Below are positions 6,321-14,840 of a stretch of DNA of 20,076 nt, piece by piece. Source of the DNA: JBNLBT01 sp050303435 (GTDB taxonomy: Bacteria > Pseudomonadota > Gammaproteobacteria > Xanthomonadales > Marinicellaceae); assembly GCA_050303435.1 (NCBI GenBank), contig JBNLBT010000061.1:1-20076 (forward strand). The letters are read 5' to 3'. The number at the start of each line of letters is the position of its first letter. Positions within the stretch are counted from its first letter, which is position 1. Made by a program: the position numbers and the translations under genes. The notes under the pieces were generated by a model. It searched no databases. It worked only from the letters and a program-made list of their open reading frames with translations, and was not told where the DNA came from.

Positions 6321-7463
6321 TCATGGCCCGTCGGCGTCACCGTCTTTGGCGCCTTTAACCGATTCGACATGCGCGGATTTTTTGTCAGACGAACTGAGCG
6401 CAATGTCATCCGGCTGACCGTACATCTTGCTTTGCACGTATTGACGATGGGCGTGTCGCAACAACACCATGATCACGGCCGCCAAGGGCAAACCCAGCAA
6501 CACCCCGACGAAGCCAAACAATTGGCCACCGGCCAACACTGAAAAAATGACGGCCACCGGGTGCAGGCCGATGCGATCGCCCACCAGCCAGGGCGTCAAT
6601 ACCATGCCTTCCAGCAATTGCCCGACGCCAAAAACAATCAACACATAGACGACGTGTGTGAATTCCCCATACTGCACCAGGGCAGCGATCACGCCACCAA
6701 GTACTCCGGCGATGGCGCCCAGGTATGGAACAAACGAAACAATGCCCGCCCCCATGCCGATCAACAGCGCCAAATCAATGCCGGCAATCCACAGTCCAAT
6801 GGTATAGATCAGCCCCAACGCCAGCATCACACTCAGCTGCCCACGCAAAAACAGCCCCAAAATCTGATTCGATTCCACCACCAGCTTGTTGACCGTTGGA
6901 TAGACAGGGCGAGGAATCAGCTCTCCCACACGCGCGGTCAAAATGTCCCAATCGCGCAACAGGTAAAACGTTACAACAGGTATCAGGAACGCGTTCATCA
7001 GCCAGTTCAGCACCGCTGCACCGCCCGCGGACAGCGAGGCCATGATTGATTTTGCGATGCCACCGGCCTGTTCCCAATGCGACTTGAGCAAACCACTCAA
7101 AGCGGTGTAATCAAGCGCGTCACTCTGCAGATCAAAAGTTTCTTTAAGCCAGGGTTGCACGCGGCTGGACAGCCATTCCAGATACACCGGCAGTTTGGCG
7201 ATGAATTGACTGATCTGGCGCTCCAAAGCCGGGATCAAAATCAACAGAATGGCGACAAATATCAGCGCAATGACCAGAAACACCAGCAGCACCGAGAATG
7301 TACGGTTGATTTTCCAGGATTCCAGTTTGTCGGCCATGGGGTCGAACAGATACGCCAGCAATGCACTGACCGCGAAGGGCGTCAACACCGGGGACAATAA
7401 ATACACCATCCAGCCCAACAACAGCAGAATGACCAGGAAAAACCATTGTTTATTCTGCGTCAT
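6321..7463 (-). CDS. perM: AI-2E family transporter (PerM/YhhT-like permease)
   Basis: A 380-residue polytopic inner-membrane protein of the AI-2E/PerM family. Members have been linked to export of small molecules, sodium-proton exchange and, in name only, autoinducer-2; the substrate here is unknown. Two hydrophobic segments lie near residues 8-40 and 54-80, followed by a soluble part and then further membrane segments from about 155. The family signatures VSFVPYLGA and LTPWLVGDRIGLHPVAVIF are present, as is the GVLLGLPLAAVI segment near the end. The ATG at 7461-7463 has AGGAGAT upstream. It overlaps the preceding phosphatidyltransferase gene by 14 bases, and hda follows after one base, so it belongs to a tight operon. 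The last 30 residues are polar and poorly conserved in look. Confidence 0.9.
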   Translation of the reverse strand: MTQNKQWFFLVILLLLGWMVYLLSPVLTPFAVSALLAYLFDPMADKLESWKINRTFSVLLVFLVIALIFVAILLILIPALERQISQFIAKLPVYLEWLSSRVQPWLKETFDLQSDALDYTALSGLLKSHWEQAGGIAKSIMASLSAGGAAVLNWLMNAFLIPVVTFYLLRDWDILTARVGELIPRPVYPTVNKLVVESNQILGLFLRGQLSVMLALGLIYTIGLWIAGIDLALLIGMGAGIVSFVPYLGAIAGVLGGVIAALVQYGEFTHVVYVLIVFGVGQLLEGMVLTPWLVGDRIGLHPVAVIFSVLAGGQLFGFVGVLLGLPLAAVIMVLLRHAHRQYVQSKMYGQPDDIALSSSDKKSAHVESVKGAKDGDADGP

Positions 7464-8031
7464 GTGTTTTATCTCCTTGCACCACCAAATAGGTTTTTCT
7501 TCCCCACACGGCCACATAGTGTACACCGCTGGCAAAGGTGAACAGCGCCACCGCCACAATGAGTCCTTCGGTCAACCAGTCGGGCAAGGCCCACACCGAA
7601 AGACTGAACAGCAGCAACAGAATCAGCAATATCTGCAAAGCAGTGTTGATCTTACTCAACCAGGTGGGTTGCGCCTTGTCCACCTGCCCAACAAGAAAAT
7701 GGAATATGGCGGCCCCGGATATGATCACCAGATCGCGTGACAGTATCAATATGAACAACCAGTTTGGCACGTGGGTTTGCACCGCCAGCACCAGATAGCA
7801 ACACAACATCATGAATTTATCGGCCAAAGGATCGCGCACGCCACCGAGCCAGCCCTGCCATCCGAAACGCTTGGCCAGGAAACCGTCGAGCGCATCGGAA
7901 ACCCCGGCGGCGATGGCGATGTACAAGGCAAACAGGTAATTGCGCTCAAGCATCAACCACACCAGCGGAATGATGGCCAGCATGCGGCCAATGGTGATGG
8001 CATTGGGCAGATACGGCAACCAGTTACTCAT
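7450..8031 (-). CDS. CDP-alcohol phosphatidyltransferase family protein
   Basis: A 193-residue membrane enzyme of the CDP-alcohol phosphotransferase family, which joins a CDP-diacylglycerol to an alcohol such as glycerol 3-phosphate. The catalytic signature is present at about residues 46-70: DALDG, then AK, glycine, and D-P-L-A-D, thus all four metal-binding aspartates, with lysine where arginine is usual. The N-terminal LPNAITIGRMLAIIP resembles PgsA (LPNxLTxxRxxxxP), but several CDP-alcohol enzymes share this, and the main pgsA of gammaproteobacteria normally lies elsewhere (near uvrC), so I leave the symbol empty. About four to six membrane segments are visible. The ATG (8029-8031) overlaps the end of the DUF2066 gene by 8 bases. 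Confidence 0.88.
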   Translation of the reverse strand: MSNWLPYLPNAITIGRMLAIIPLVWLMLERNYLFALYIAIAAGVSDALDGFLAKRFGWQGWLGGVRDPLADKFMMLCCYLVLAVQTHVPNWLFILILSRDLVIISGAAIFHFLVGQVDKAQPTWLSKINTALQILLILLLLFSLSVWALPDWLTEGLIVAVALFTFASGVHYVAVWGRKTYLVVQGDKTHDAE

Positions 8032-9064
8032 GAATCATCTTGAACAGGTAACGGCCCCGGCCCAGTAACGGCTGATAATCCAGCACATGTTCATTTGACA
8101 TGAAGCGCAAAAACGCATCGGGAATGACATCAATGGTCAGCGTCAGATCCACTGAATGATCGGAATACGACTGTATTTCCTGGGTTTCGATCAATGAATG
8201 ACGCGACAAATAGTTCAACAGTCGGCTCAAATCATCGTAGCCGTTGATCTCGCTGACACGCACCGGGATGGTGTGCTCTTCGATTTCGTTGGCAAAAATC
8301 TGATTGTTGCTTGCCAGAGCAGACTGCACCTGCTGGGCCAGAAATTGCAGGCCATCGGACAATTGAATGAATTGGCGGTGGTTGATCTGCATGGCCTGAT
8401 CGTGGCTGGACAAACCCATGCGATAGGAATAACCGGACCCCTGATTCTGTACATACACCATCAACACATGACTGGACAAGTCGTTCTCGCGCACATAATC
8501 CACTGCATCCAATGCCAGATTCTTGATTTTATCCGGGGCATATTCAAGGTGTTCACGGATGTCGGAATGCAACAGAAACCGGTGAGGCACGCCCAAAGCC
8601 TGTAACCATTTTTCCAGCCAGTACATGGCCATGGAATCGGCTTCAGAAAACACCAGGCCTTCGCCGCTGTTGACCGATTCTTCGACCATAATGATCATCA
8701 CTGGCTCGCGCTCCAACGGCCACAAGGGCAAGAAATAACGTTCCGCAAGACTTTCCACGTAGGCCGGATCAACGGTGATGTGATGCCACACTCTGGACTG
8801 ATCACTGCCGGGCACGGCTTCCTGATAAAAACGGAACACATGGCGGTTCAGTGCGGCGTCATCCAGCACCTGTTTTTGCGACAGGTCGGCGGCGCTCATG
8901 CCCGTGTATTTGCTGAGCAGGTTGATGAAGGCCATGCGAATCAATTGCTGGCGGTTTTTCAGTTGATTCTCCGCCAAAGCCGTGCCGCTGGTCATGTCCA
9001 CCTGATCGGCATGAACAGACACACAAATACAGGCCAAAACGGCCATCAACAGGGTCATTTTCAT
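8024..9064 (-). CDS. exported DUF2066 family protein
   Basis: This protein of about 346 residues has a signal peptide (MKMTLLMAVLACICVSVHA, cleavage likely after HADQ or before it) and no membrane segment after it, so it should be periplasmic. I recognise it as a DUF2066-type protein mainly from context: such genes stand first in the operon with a phosphatidyltransferase, PerM and hda, divergent from purM. Its function is not known. Two start codons are possible, ATG 9062-9064 and ATG 9056-9058; the frame extends 89 codons further up, but that stretch reaches through the purM promoter into purM antisense and is unlikely to be coding. A perfect TATAAT ends 6 bases before the first ATG, so its mRNA may lack a leader. 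Confidence 0.82.
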   Translation of the reverse strand: MKMTLLMAVLACICVSVHADQVDMTSGTALAENQLKNRQQLIRMAFINLLSKYTGMSAADLSQKQVLDDAALNRHVFRFYQEAVPGSDQSRVWHHITVDPAYVESLAERYFLPLWPLEREPVMIIMVEESVNSGEGLVFSEADSMAMYWLEKWLQALGVPHRFLLHSDIREHLEYAPDKIKNLALDAVDYVRENDLSSHVLMVYVQNQGSGYSYRMGLSSHDQAMQINHRQFIQLSDGLQFLAQQVQSALASNNQIFANEIEEHTIPVRVSEINGYDDLSRLLNYLSRHSLIETQEIQSYSDHSVDLTLTIDVIPDAFLRFMSNEHVLDYQPLLGRGRYLFKMIHE

Positions 9065-9167
9065 GCCCGCATTATAAGTAATCTTAGTGGCCAAATTAAG
9101 TAATATTTTTCCCAATTGAATCAAGCAATCGAATAAAATCGGGGCACTTTTCAGCAGCGGCCAAACA
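9065..9167. promoter_or_regulatory. divergent promoter region, DUF2066 operon / purMN
   Basis: These 103 A/T-rich bases separate two divergent operons. Leftward (minus strand), TATAAT is at 9071-9076 with a weak -35 (TTAATT, 9094-9099, spacer 17). Rightward (plus strand), TAAAAT at 9134-9139 is a possible -10 for purM; no good -35 stands at the right distance. I do not see a clear PurR operator. Confidence 0.5.
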
Positions 9168-10208
9168 ATGAGCGACTCCAAGCCACTGACATACAAAGAC
9201 GCCGGCGTCGACATCGATGGCGGCAATGCATTGGTTGAACGGATCAAACCTGCAGTCAAGTCCACACAACGCACAGGCGTGATGGGCAGCGTCGGCGGTT
9301 TCGGCGGTGCTTTTGACTTGTCAGCGCTCAATTACAAAGCCCCAGTGCTGGTTTCAGGCACCGATGGCGTGGGCACCAAACTGATGCTGGCCCAGCGCCT
9401 CAACGACCACAGCGGCATCGGCATAGACCTGGTGGCCATGTGCGTCAATGACATCCTGGCCATGGGCGCTGAACCGCTGTTTTTTCTGGATTACTACGCC
9501 TGCGGCCGATTGCAGGTTGAACAAGCCGCGCAAGTGATTCAGGGCATTGCCGAGGGCTGCCGCCTGGCCGGTTGCGCCCTGATCGGCGGAGAAACCGCGG
9601 AAATGCCCGGCATGTATGACGTCGAAGACTACGATTTGGCCGGTTTTGTGGTCGGTGCAGTGGAAAAAGACCGATTGATTGATGGCGCCGGTGTGCGCGC
9701 CGGTCAAGTGCTGGTGGGCGTTGATTCCACCGGCCCACACGCCAACGGATACTCATTGATTCGCAAAATTCTCGAACTCAGCAACGCCGACCTGGATCAA
9801 AGGGTGGGCGACACAACCTTGGCGCAGGCACTGTTGCATCCGACCCGAATCTATGTGCGGCCGGTGCTGTCCCTGCTGCACGATGAAACACCCATTCGGG
9901 CCATTGCGCACATCACCGGCGGCGGTTTGCTGGAAAACATTGTGCGTGTCATTCCTGCAGACCTGAGCATTGAAATCGATGCGTCCAGCTGGCAGATGCC
10001 CGCGGTATTTGAATGGCTGCAGCACACCGGACAAATAGAAACCCACGAAATGCGCCGAACCTTTAATTGCGGCATCGGATTGGTGCTGGTGTGCGAAGCC
10101 GATGCCGCGGCTCACTGCATCAATGCCTTGCAGTCACAACAATTCGACGCGCGGGTGATTGGCGCGGTGACCGAAGGCACCGGCCAGCGGGTGCGTTTCC
10201 GGGATTGA
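9168..10208 (+). CDS. purM: phosphoribosylformylglycinamidine cyclo-ligase PurM (AIR synthetase)
   Basis: PurM closes the imidazole ring in de novo purine synthesis, turning FGAM and ATP into 5-aminoimidazole ribotide. The 346-residue protein equals the E. coli enzyme (345) in length. Signatures: YKDAGVDIDGGNALVERIK (9-27), GGFGGAFDL (43-51), the metal/ATP motif SGTDGVGTKL (63-72), VNDILAMGAEPLFFLDYYA, GGETAEMPGMY (140-150) and the HITGGGLLENI segment. The ATG at 9168 gives the standard N-terminus; the ribosome site is weak. It is followed after 3 bases by purN, the usual purMN pair, though in biochemical order PurN acts two steps before PurM. Confidence 0.98.
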   Translation: MSDSKPLTYKDAGVDIDGGNALVERIKPAVKSTQRTGVMGSVGGFGGAFDLSALNYKAPVLVSGTDGVGTKLMLAQRLNDHSGIGIDLVAMCVNDILAMGAEPLFFLDYYACGRLQVEQAAQVIQGIAEGCRLAGCALIGGETAEMPGMYDVEDYDLAGFVVGAVEKDRLIDGAGVRAGQVLVGVDSTGPHANGYSLIRKILELSNADLDQRVGDTTLAQALLHPTRIYVRPVLSLLHDETPIRAIAHITGGGLLENIVRVIPADLSIEIDASSWQMPAVFEWLQHTGQIETHEMRRTFNCGIGLVLVCEADAAAHCINALQSQQFDARVIGAVTEGTGQRVRFRD

Positions 10209-10211
10209 AGC

Positions 10212-10829
10212 GTGCGTGTCGTGGTGCTGATTTCCGGTCGCGGCAGCAACCTTGAAGCCCTGATCCAGGCGCAGTCGAAAGCTTCGCATCGCGTGGTGCA
10301 TGTCATCAGCGATCAGGCCGACGCGGCGGGCCTGGACATTGCCCGGTCCGCGCACATCAATTTCACCGTGATCGACTGGCAACAACGCGCAAACGCCGAA
10401 GCGCGCTTGCATCGGTTGCTGCGCACCGTGCCGCACGATTTGATCGTGCTGGCCGGTTTCATGCGCATACTCAGCGCAGCATTCCTGCGTCAACAACCAC
10501 AACACATCATCAACATACACCCGTCCCTGTTGCCGCTGTACCCCGGTCTCAACACCCACGCCCGGGTGCTTGAGGATGGCCGCAGTGAACACGGCGCCAG
10601 TGTGCATCTGGTCAACGACGTGCTGGACGGTGGGCAGGTGATTGCACAAACCCGCATCGCGGTGCAATCGAATGACACGCCCATCAGCCTGGCGGCGCGT
10701 CTTTTGCCCAAAGAACATGAACTTTTGACCGCCGTGGTGACTCTTATGGCCAACAATCGTCTGCGCTGGGTTGACAAAGCCCTGTATTATGATGACAATT
10801 TACTTACAGAACCAATCACAATCGATTGA
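10212..10829 (+). CDS. purN: phosphoribosylglycinamide formyltransferase PurN
   Basis: PurN formylates glycinamide ribotide using 10-formyltetrahydrofolate in the third step of purine synthesis. The 205-residue product has ISGRGSNLEAL (7-17), the substrate-binding and folate-binding folds, INIHPSLLPLYPGLNTHARV, and HGASVHLVNDVLDGG. The catalytic set Asn101, His103 and Asp139 corresponds to E. coli Asn106, His108 and Asp144, a constant offset of five. The start codon is GTG, 3 bases after the purM stop, and the first residues (VRVVVLISG) fit the family start without extension. Its TGA stop overlaps the ATG of the next gene as TGATG. Confidence 0.97.
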   Translation: MRVVVLISGRGSNLEALIQAQSKASHRVVHVISDQADAAGLDIARSAHINFTVIDWQQRANAEARLHRLLRTVPHDLIVLAGFMRILSAAFLRQQPQHIINIHPSLLPLYPGLNTHARVLEDGRSEHGASVHLVNDVLDGGQVIAQTRIAVQSNDTPISLAARLLPKEHELLTAVVTLMANNRLRWVDKALYYDDNLLTEPITID

Positions 10830-11494
10830 TGTTTAATATGTTTTATTTGATTTTAATTTTACTGTCTTTGGGTCAGCCTGCAGACAATGCACTGACACCC
10901 TACTCGCTAAAATACGAAGTGCTGACCGACGGCAAAGTGTCCGGTGAATTGATCAGCACGCTGAGTGTATCCACCCCGGATCAATTCGTGTTGTCAGAAA
11001 CCACCACCGGCACCAAAGGCATGGCATCGTTTCTCGGCTTTAAACGCGAAGAAATCACGCGTTTCAGCACGCAGCCGTCCATGACCGCGCAATCCTACCG
11101 CATGCAACAAAAAGTGGCCTTCAAGAAACGCCAATCCAATTACCGCATCGACGATCAAAGTCAAGCGATCATCGGTGAACACAAAGGCCAGCAGTGGCGC
11201 GTGGACAACAATCAGCCGGTGATTTCCACCAGTCTTTTGATGCTGGCACTGGCCGTCGATGCCTGCGCCGGCAAACAGACCATGAGTTATCAGGTGGTGG
11301 TGCCAAATGCGGTGAAAACCTATCGTTTTGAAGTGCAGGAAAGCACACCCGACACCATCAAAGTGGCCCGCATCCATGACAAAAAAACCGCCATTTCCTG
11401 GCTGGACCGGCACAACCAGTGCCTGCCACTGAAAAGTGTGTACGCCAACGGCAAGGGCAAGGTCATTGAAACGCGCTTGTTGACCGACAACTGA
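10829..11494 (+). CDS. exported DUF3108 domain protein
   Basis: A protein of 221 residues with a hydrophobic signal segment (MFNMFYLILILLSLGQPADNA), so probably periplasmic or outer-membrane-associated. The rest suits DUF3108: an opening PYSLKYEVLTDGKVSGE, a middle rich in beta strands, and an end with a cysteine-containing HNQCLPLKSVY segment and VIETRLL. The family has no agreed function, but it is often found after purN in this branch of bacteria, as is the divergent DUF2066 gene. The ATG overlaps the purN stop (TGATG), indicating translational coupling; a TTG one codon earlier is less likely. Two cysteines (in DACAGK and NQCLP) might pair in the periplasm. Confidence 0.85.
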   Translation: MFNMFYLILILLSLGQPADNALTPYSLKYEVLTDGKVSGELISTLSVSTPDQFVLSETTTGTKGMASFLGFKREEITRFSTQPSMTAQSYRMQQKVAFKKRQSNYRIDDQSQAIIGEHKGQQWRVDNNQPVISTSLLMLALAVDACAGKQTMSYQVVVPNAVKTYRFEVQESTPDTIKVARIHDKKTAISWLDRHNQCLPLKSVYANGKGKVIETRLLTDN

Positions 11495-11523
11495 ACACTG
11501 CGCGCTGGCGCTCATGCAAGGCT

Positions 11524-11550
11524 GTGCATCGGCGCAATCAGCGCCGCACA
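11524..11550. terminator. stem-loop between convergent genes
   Basis: The short gap between the convergent DUF3108 gene and the large lipoprotein gene holds a nested inverted repeat: TGTGC (11524-11528) pairs with GCACA (11546-11550), and GGCGC (11531-11535) with GCGCC (11541-11545), leaving a 5-base loop and a 3-base bulge. The place suits a bidirectional terminator, but no T-run follows on either strand, so activity is uncertain. Confidence 0.4.
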
Positions 11551-11586
11551 AATCACCGTCTTCTCTGAATCATCGACACAACCTGC

Positions 11587-14500
11587 TCAGTGGCCACTCA
11601 TAAATCGCGTGTTCAGGCGGTCGTGCAAATGCGCCGCTGCGGCATCGCGCGTGCCAATCGAAGGGACGGGGTCTATCGTGTCGCCGTCACGGGTCAGCAA
11701 ATCCATGTCTTTGGCCCAGCCATCAAAGCGCAGCAGGTAATGCCGCTGCATGCCAGGCGATGGTTCAGGCACATCACTTAAATCAAACGCCACGTTGACC
11801 GATTCACCGGCCGCCATGATCACCAGCGCGTTGTCGCGCTGCGCCAGCAAGGCGTGCACATCGCCCAGTCGCGTGTACGCTCCGCGCATGTAGCGCGTGT
11901 CCCAATACGGACTGCGTTGAGAAAAATCATACACCGGGTAGCGGTGCGCCAGATCGTTGCGTTGTGGAAAACCCAGCTGAATTAAACGGGCTGTGGCGGG
12001 CTGTTGGACGCGATGCCTGACCAGTTTAACCGCGTCCGGCCGGACCCATTTGACCTGATCAAAATAGACCTCCTGATTGGTGCGCAAACGAAACTTGTAC
12101 ACCTCAAGTTGCCCCAGGCGAAGTGGCACAGAAGCCTCTCTTGGCATGCCAGCAGGGTAACCAAATTCATTCAGCCACGGTTGCCAGCGGCCGTCGACCC
12201 AAACATCCAGGCTCGGGGGCTGCAATGTGGCCCCGGCTTGCCAGGCGGCAAAACCGGTTTGTGAATAGCCGTATTCAACCCAGCCATTGAACACCAGCAC
12301 CCAGTCGCCACTCAGAGGCTGGGCAAATTCAAACACATGAAGCTGCTCACCGTCGGCGTGCCCGAGATACTGAGGATGCAGTCCACTCAAAGGCAGCGGT
12401 TGGGCATCGATTGCGCGGTTGGCCGCAGTCACATCGTGTCCTTGGCCGTTCACCACACGATCCGGCAAACGCGATTCGCGGTAGGCAATCACTGCACCTG
12501 TGACCGCCGGATCGCCCGTGGCCATGCGTTCATCCAGGGTTAAACTCACTCCGCTCGGCGCGTCTATGACCTGCACACTGAGCGCATCCAGATACGCCGA
12601 TTCTTCCATCGGCTCGGTCAGGTGCAACCACAAGTGCCCGTCCTTGAGCGTGACCTGTTCCGTACTCAGCAACAGGTGCTCCTGAGGCCTGGGTTCTGCG
12701 AACTCGTCGCGTCCCAGAGCAAAGCCCATGCCGCCGACGCCAAGCACATCGGTGACAAAACGGTAGGCCCCGTCGTGCCAGACGAACAGCACAGGACAGG
12801 AAGACAATTGCCGCTGGGTTTCGCTCACCGCATGGTGCACCCCGGCCGCCAGAGACAATTCAGTCTGAAACACCCCGTCCGACCATTCCATGGCCAGGTA
12901 GTCAATCGGGTCGGCGCCCGCGGCAATGGCCACCGGCTGAAAATTTTGTTGCGCCGTGGAACGATTGTAAAAGCTGTTGCCTTTACTGACAAAATCTCCG
13001 CTGTGCACATGGAATTCGGTGCCAATCCCTGCGCGGTTGGAACGCATGGAATCGGCCTTGGATGACTTGCCATCAAAACTCAGCAACACAAACGGCGCAC
13101 GGTCCGCGGATGCTGGATAAACAGCCACGCCGCGGTCCGTGGACACCACCAGCTCCGGCCCGTTGACTGTGTTCAGCAGCTGAAAATCCCGACCGCCTGA
13201 AACCGGCAGTGACTGCAACAATTCGCCGTCAGGCCACGAATAGATGTGCAGCGCTTCGCTTGTGAGCGTGAGTAAATTGGGTTGCCCCAATCCCTGCACA
13301 TCAACCAGCTCGACCCGTTGGCCCAGCGGTGGGGACTGGATGGCCTCTCCCGGCACCAATTGTTTGCGCCTGAAATCAAAGCGGTGTGGCACCCACCGTC
13401 CCGGCCCTTGATCTTCCGCGGCCTGACGCAGCGTCCAAATCACCGGCACTCCATCGGCATCGTAGCTGAACAAGGCCTGCTGCAAAGGCGCTTGCGCGGC
13501 CAGCGTTGATGTTTGATAATTCCACATGCGGTCGTTGCGCAACACGGTCAAGCCCTGGTCCGAAGCCAGCACCAGATCGACGTCGCGATCGCCGTCCAGA
13601 TCCACGCTGAGCAACGCGCGGTGGCTGGCCGATGCCTCCAGCCAGTCTGCAGAAATCAATTGATGCGTGCCGTTGCCGTTGTTGTTCCACAATTGAAACT
13701 GACCGGCGCGGTCAAGTATCAGCAAATCCAGATCGCCGTCGTGGTCAGCATCCAGCCAGCGGACCTGTTCAGATTGCACACCGGACAGGCCGCGCTCCTG
13801 CATGTCATCCTCGATAAAAGCCGCTGATTCAGTCTGCAAGCGGATGGCATCCGGTGCCCCGCTGATGTAGGCGTCGATTAAACCGTCGTTATTGAAATCG
13901 GCCCAGGACACATGCCGGACCTGATCATCCAGTGGCAAGGCCACCGCGTCGCTCTGTTGCCAGCCGCCCGGCTGGCGCTGCCAGAAACGCAACCCATCAT
14001 CCTGTATCACAGCAATCTGCGGCGATCCGTCGCGCTGCAGATCCACCAGACTCAACTGCTTCACCGGCGCATCAAACAGCCATTGCGGTTCACTGCTGAA
14101 TGGCGCTCCAAGAACGCGCTGGGCTGGACGCCCTTCTCTCTGCCCTGCGGACACATGATTTTGCGCCATGGCTTTTGCACCCATGCGCGTGTATTTGATT
14201 TCAGCCAGCCGAGCCAACGGGTTCATCTCCAGCTTCTGATACTGCGCCAGCAACTCTTCTGCCGCCCCCATGTCACCGGCGCGTTGCGCCACCAGAAACG
14301 CCCCGTAATACGCGCTGCGCAAATACGGATCCAATTGCATCGCTTGAGAAAAGAGCGCTCCGGCGCGATCCAATTCACCCGACTGGATCAGGCATTGGCC
14401 TGCAAAATAATGCGCGTAGGCATCGGCGGGATCGGCTTGCATCACCGCTTCAAACAACGGCAGCGCCAGATCGCATTGTCCTTGATTGTACAAAAGGATG

Positions 14501-14832
14501 CCGCGGATGTACTGGATTTTGCTTTGCTCGGGGAAACGCTGCAACAATTCAGCGGTCGTGGCCAGGGCCTGTTCTTCGTCGCCGGGCTCCTGTCGATTGA
14601 GTGTGGCGATCAACAGGTTTTCATGCGCCAGTTGCCACTCGGGTTGCAATTCAAGCAGCCGACTGAAAACGTCGTGGGCAGCGGCGTAGTCAAATGCCCC
14701 CATCAGGGCCACGCCTTCGTTGTTGAGTTTCACCGCCTCGACGCCGGGATGGAAGTCGCTGCTGCGCTGTTCTGAACAGGCACCCAACATCAGCAACAAT
14801 GCCATGAATAAAAAGGCTTTTATTTGAGTCAT
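11587..14832 (-). CDS. large lipoprotein with TPR, FG-GAP/VCBS and ASPIC/UnbV-like domains
   Basis: A 1081-residue lipoprotein of unknown function. The signal peptide ends in a lipobox LGAC with Cys19. Residues about 35-210 form TPR-like helical repeats (for example AHYFAGQCLIQSGELDRAGALFSQAMQLDPY). A beta-propeller-like part follows with three calcium-type loops: DFNNDGLID (312-320), DADHDGDLD (361-369) and DLDGDRDVD (411-419). Residues about 597-665 resemble the ASPIC/UnbV domain (SNRAGIGTEFHVHSGDF, then MEWSDGVFQTE). The remaining 400 residues start with SCPVLFVWHDGAYRFVTDVLGVGG and end with blocks such as DTRYMRGAYTRLGDV and FDGWAKDMDL, a pattern I recall from large acidobacterial and other surface proteins. 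The gene starts 8 bases after the nitrilase stop codon without a clear ribosome site, so it is likely translated by coupling. An envelope binding or scaffold role is an inference. Confidence 0.88.
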   Translation of the reverse strand: MTQIKAFLFMALLLMLGACSEQRSSDFHPGVEAVKLNNEGVALMGAFDYAAAHDVFSRLLELQPEWQLAHENLLIATLNRQEPGDEEQALATTAELLQRFPEQSKIQYIRGILLYNQGQCDLALPLFEAVMQADPADAYAHYFAGQCLIQSGELDRAGALFSQAMQLDPYLRSAYYGAFLVAQRAGDMGAAEELLAQYQKLEMNPLARLAEIKYTRMGAKAMAQNHVSAGQREGRPAQRVLGAPFSSEPQWLFDAPVKQLSLVDLQRDGSPQIAVIQDDGLRFWQRQPGGWQQSDAVALPLDDQVRHVSWADFNNDGLIDAYISGAPDAIRLQTESAAFIEDDMQERGLSGVQSEQVRWLDADHDGDLDLLILDRAGQFQLWNNNGNGTHQLISADWLEASASHRALLSVDLDGDRDVDLVLASDQGLTVLRNDRMWNYQTSTLAAQAPLQQALFSYDADGVPVIWTLRQAAEDQGPGRWVPHRFDFRRKQLVPGEAIQSPPLGQRVELVDVQGLGQPNLLTLTSEALHIYSWPDGELLQSLPVSGGRDFQLLNTVNGPELVVSTDRGVAVYPASADRAPFVLLSFDGKSSKADSMRSNRAGIGTEFHVHSGDFVSKGNSFYNRSTAQQNFQPVAIAAGADPIDYLAMEWSDGVFQTELSLAAGVHHAVSETQRQLSSCPVLFVWHDGAYRFVTDVLGVGGMGFALGRDEFAEPRPQEHLLLSTEQVTLKDGHLWLHLTEPMEESAYLDALSVQVIDAPSGVSLTLDERMATGDPAVTGAVIAYRESRLPDRVVNGQGHDVTAANRAIDAQPLPLSGLHPQYLGHADGEQLHVFEFAQPLSGDWVLVFNGWVEYGYSQTGFAAWQAGATLQPPSLDVWVDGRWQPWLNEFGYPAGMPREASVPLRLGQLEVYKFRLRTNQEVYFDQVKWVRPDAVKLVRHRVQQPATARLIQLGFPQRNDLAHRYPVYDFSQRSPYWDTRYMRGAYTRLGDVHALLAQRDNALVIMAAGESVNVAFDLSDVPEPSPGMQRHYLLRFDGWAKDMDLLTRDGDTIDPVPSIGTRDAAAAHLHDRLNTRFMSGH

Positions 14833-14840
14833 GATTGGTT

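Noticed and set aside
13912..14775. 287-codon open frame on the plus strand, opposite the large lipoprotein gene
   Set aside because: It is antisense to the TPR and early FG-GAP coding region and its translation has the His/Gln/Arg-rich look of a reverse-strand shadow.
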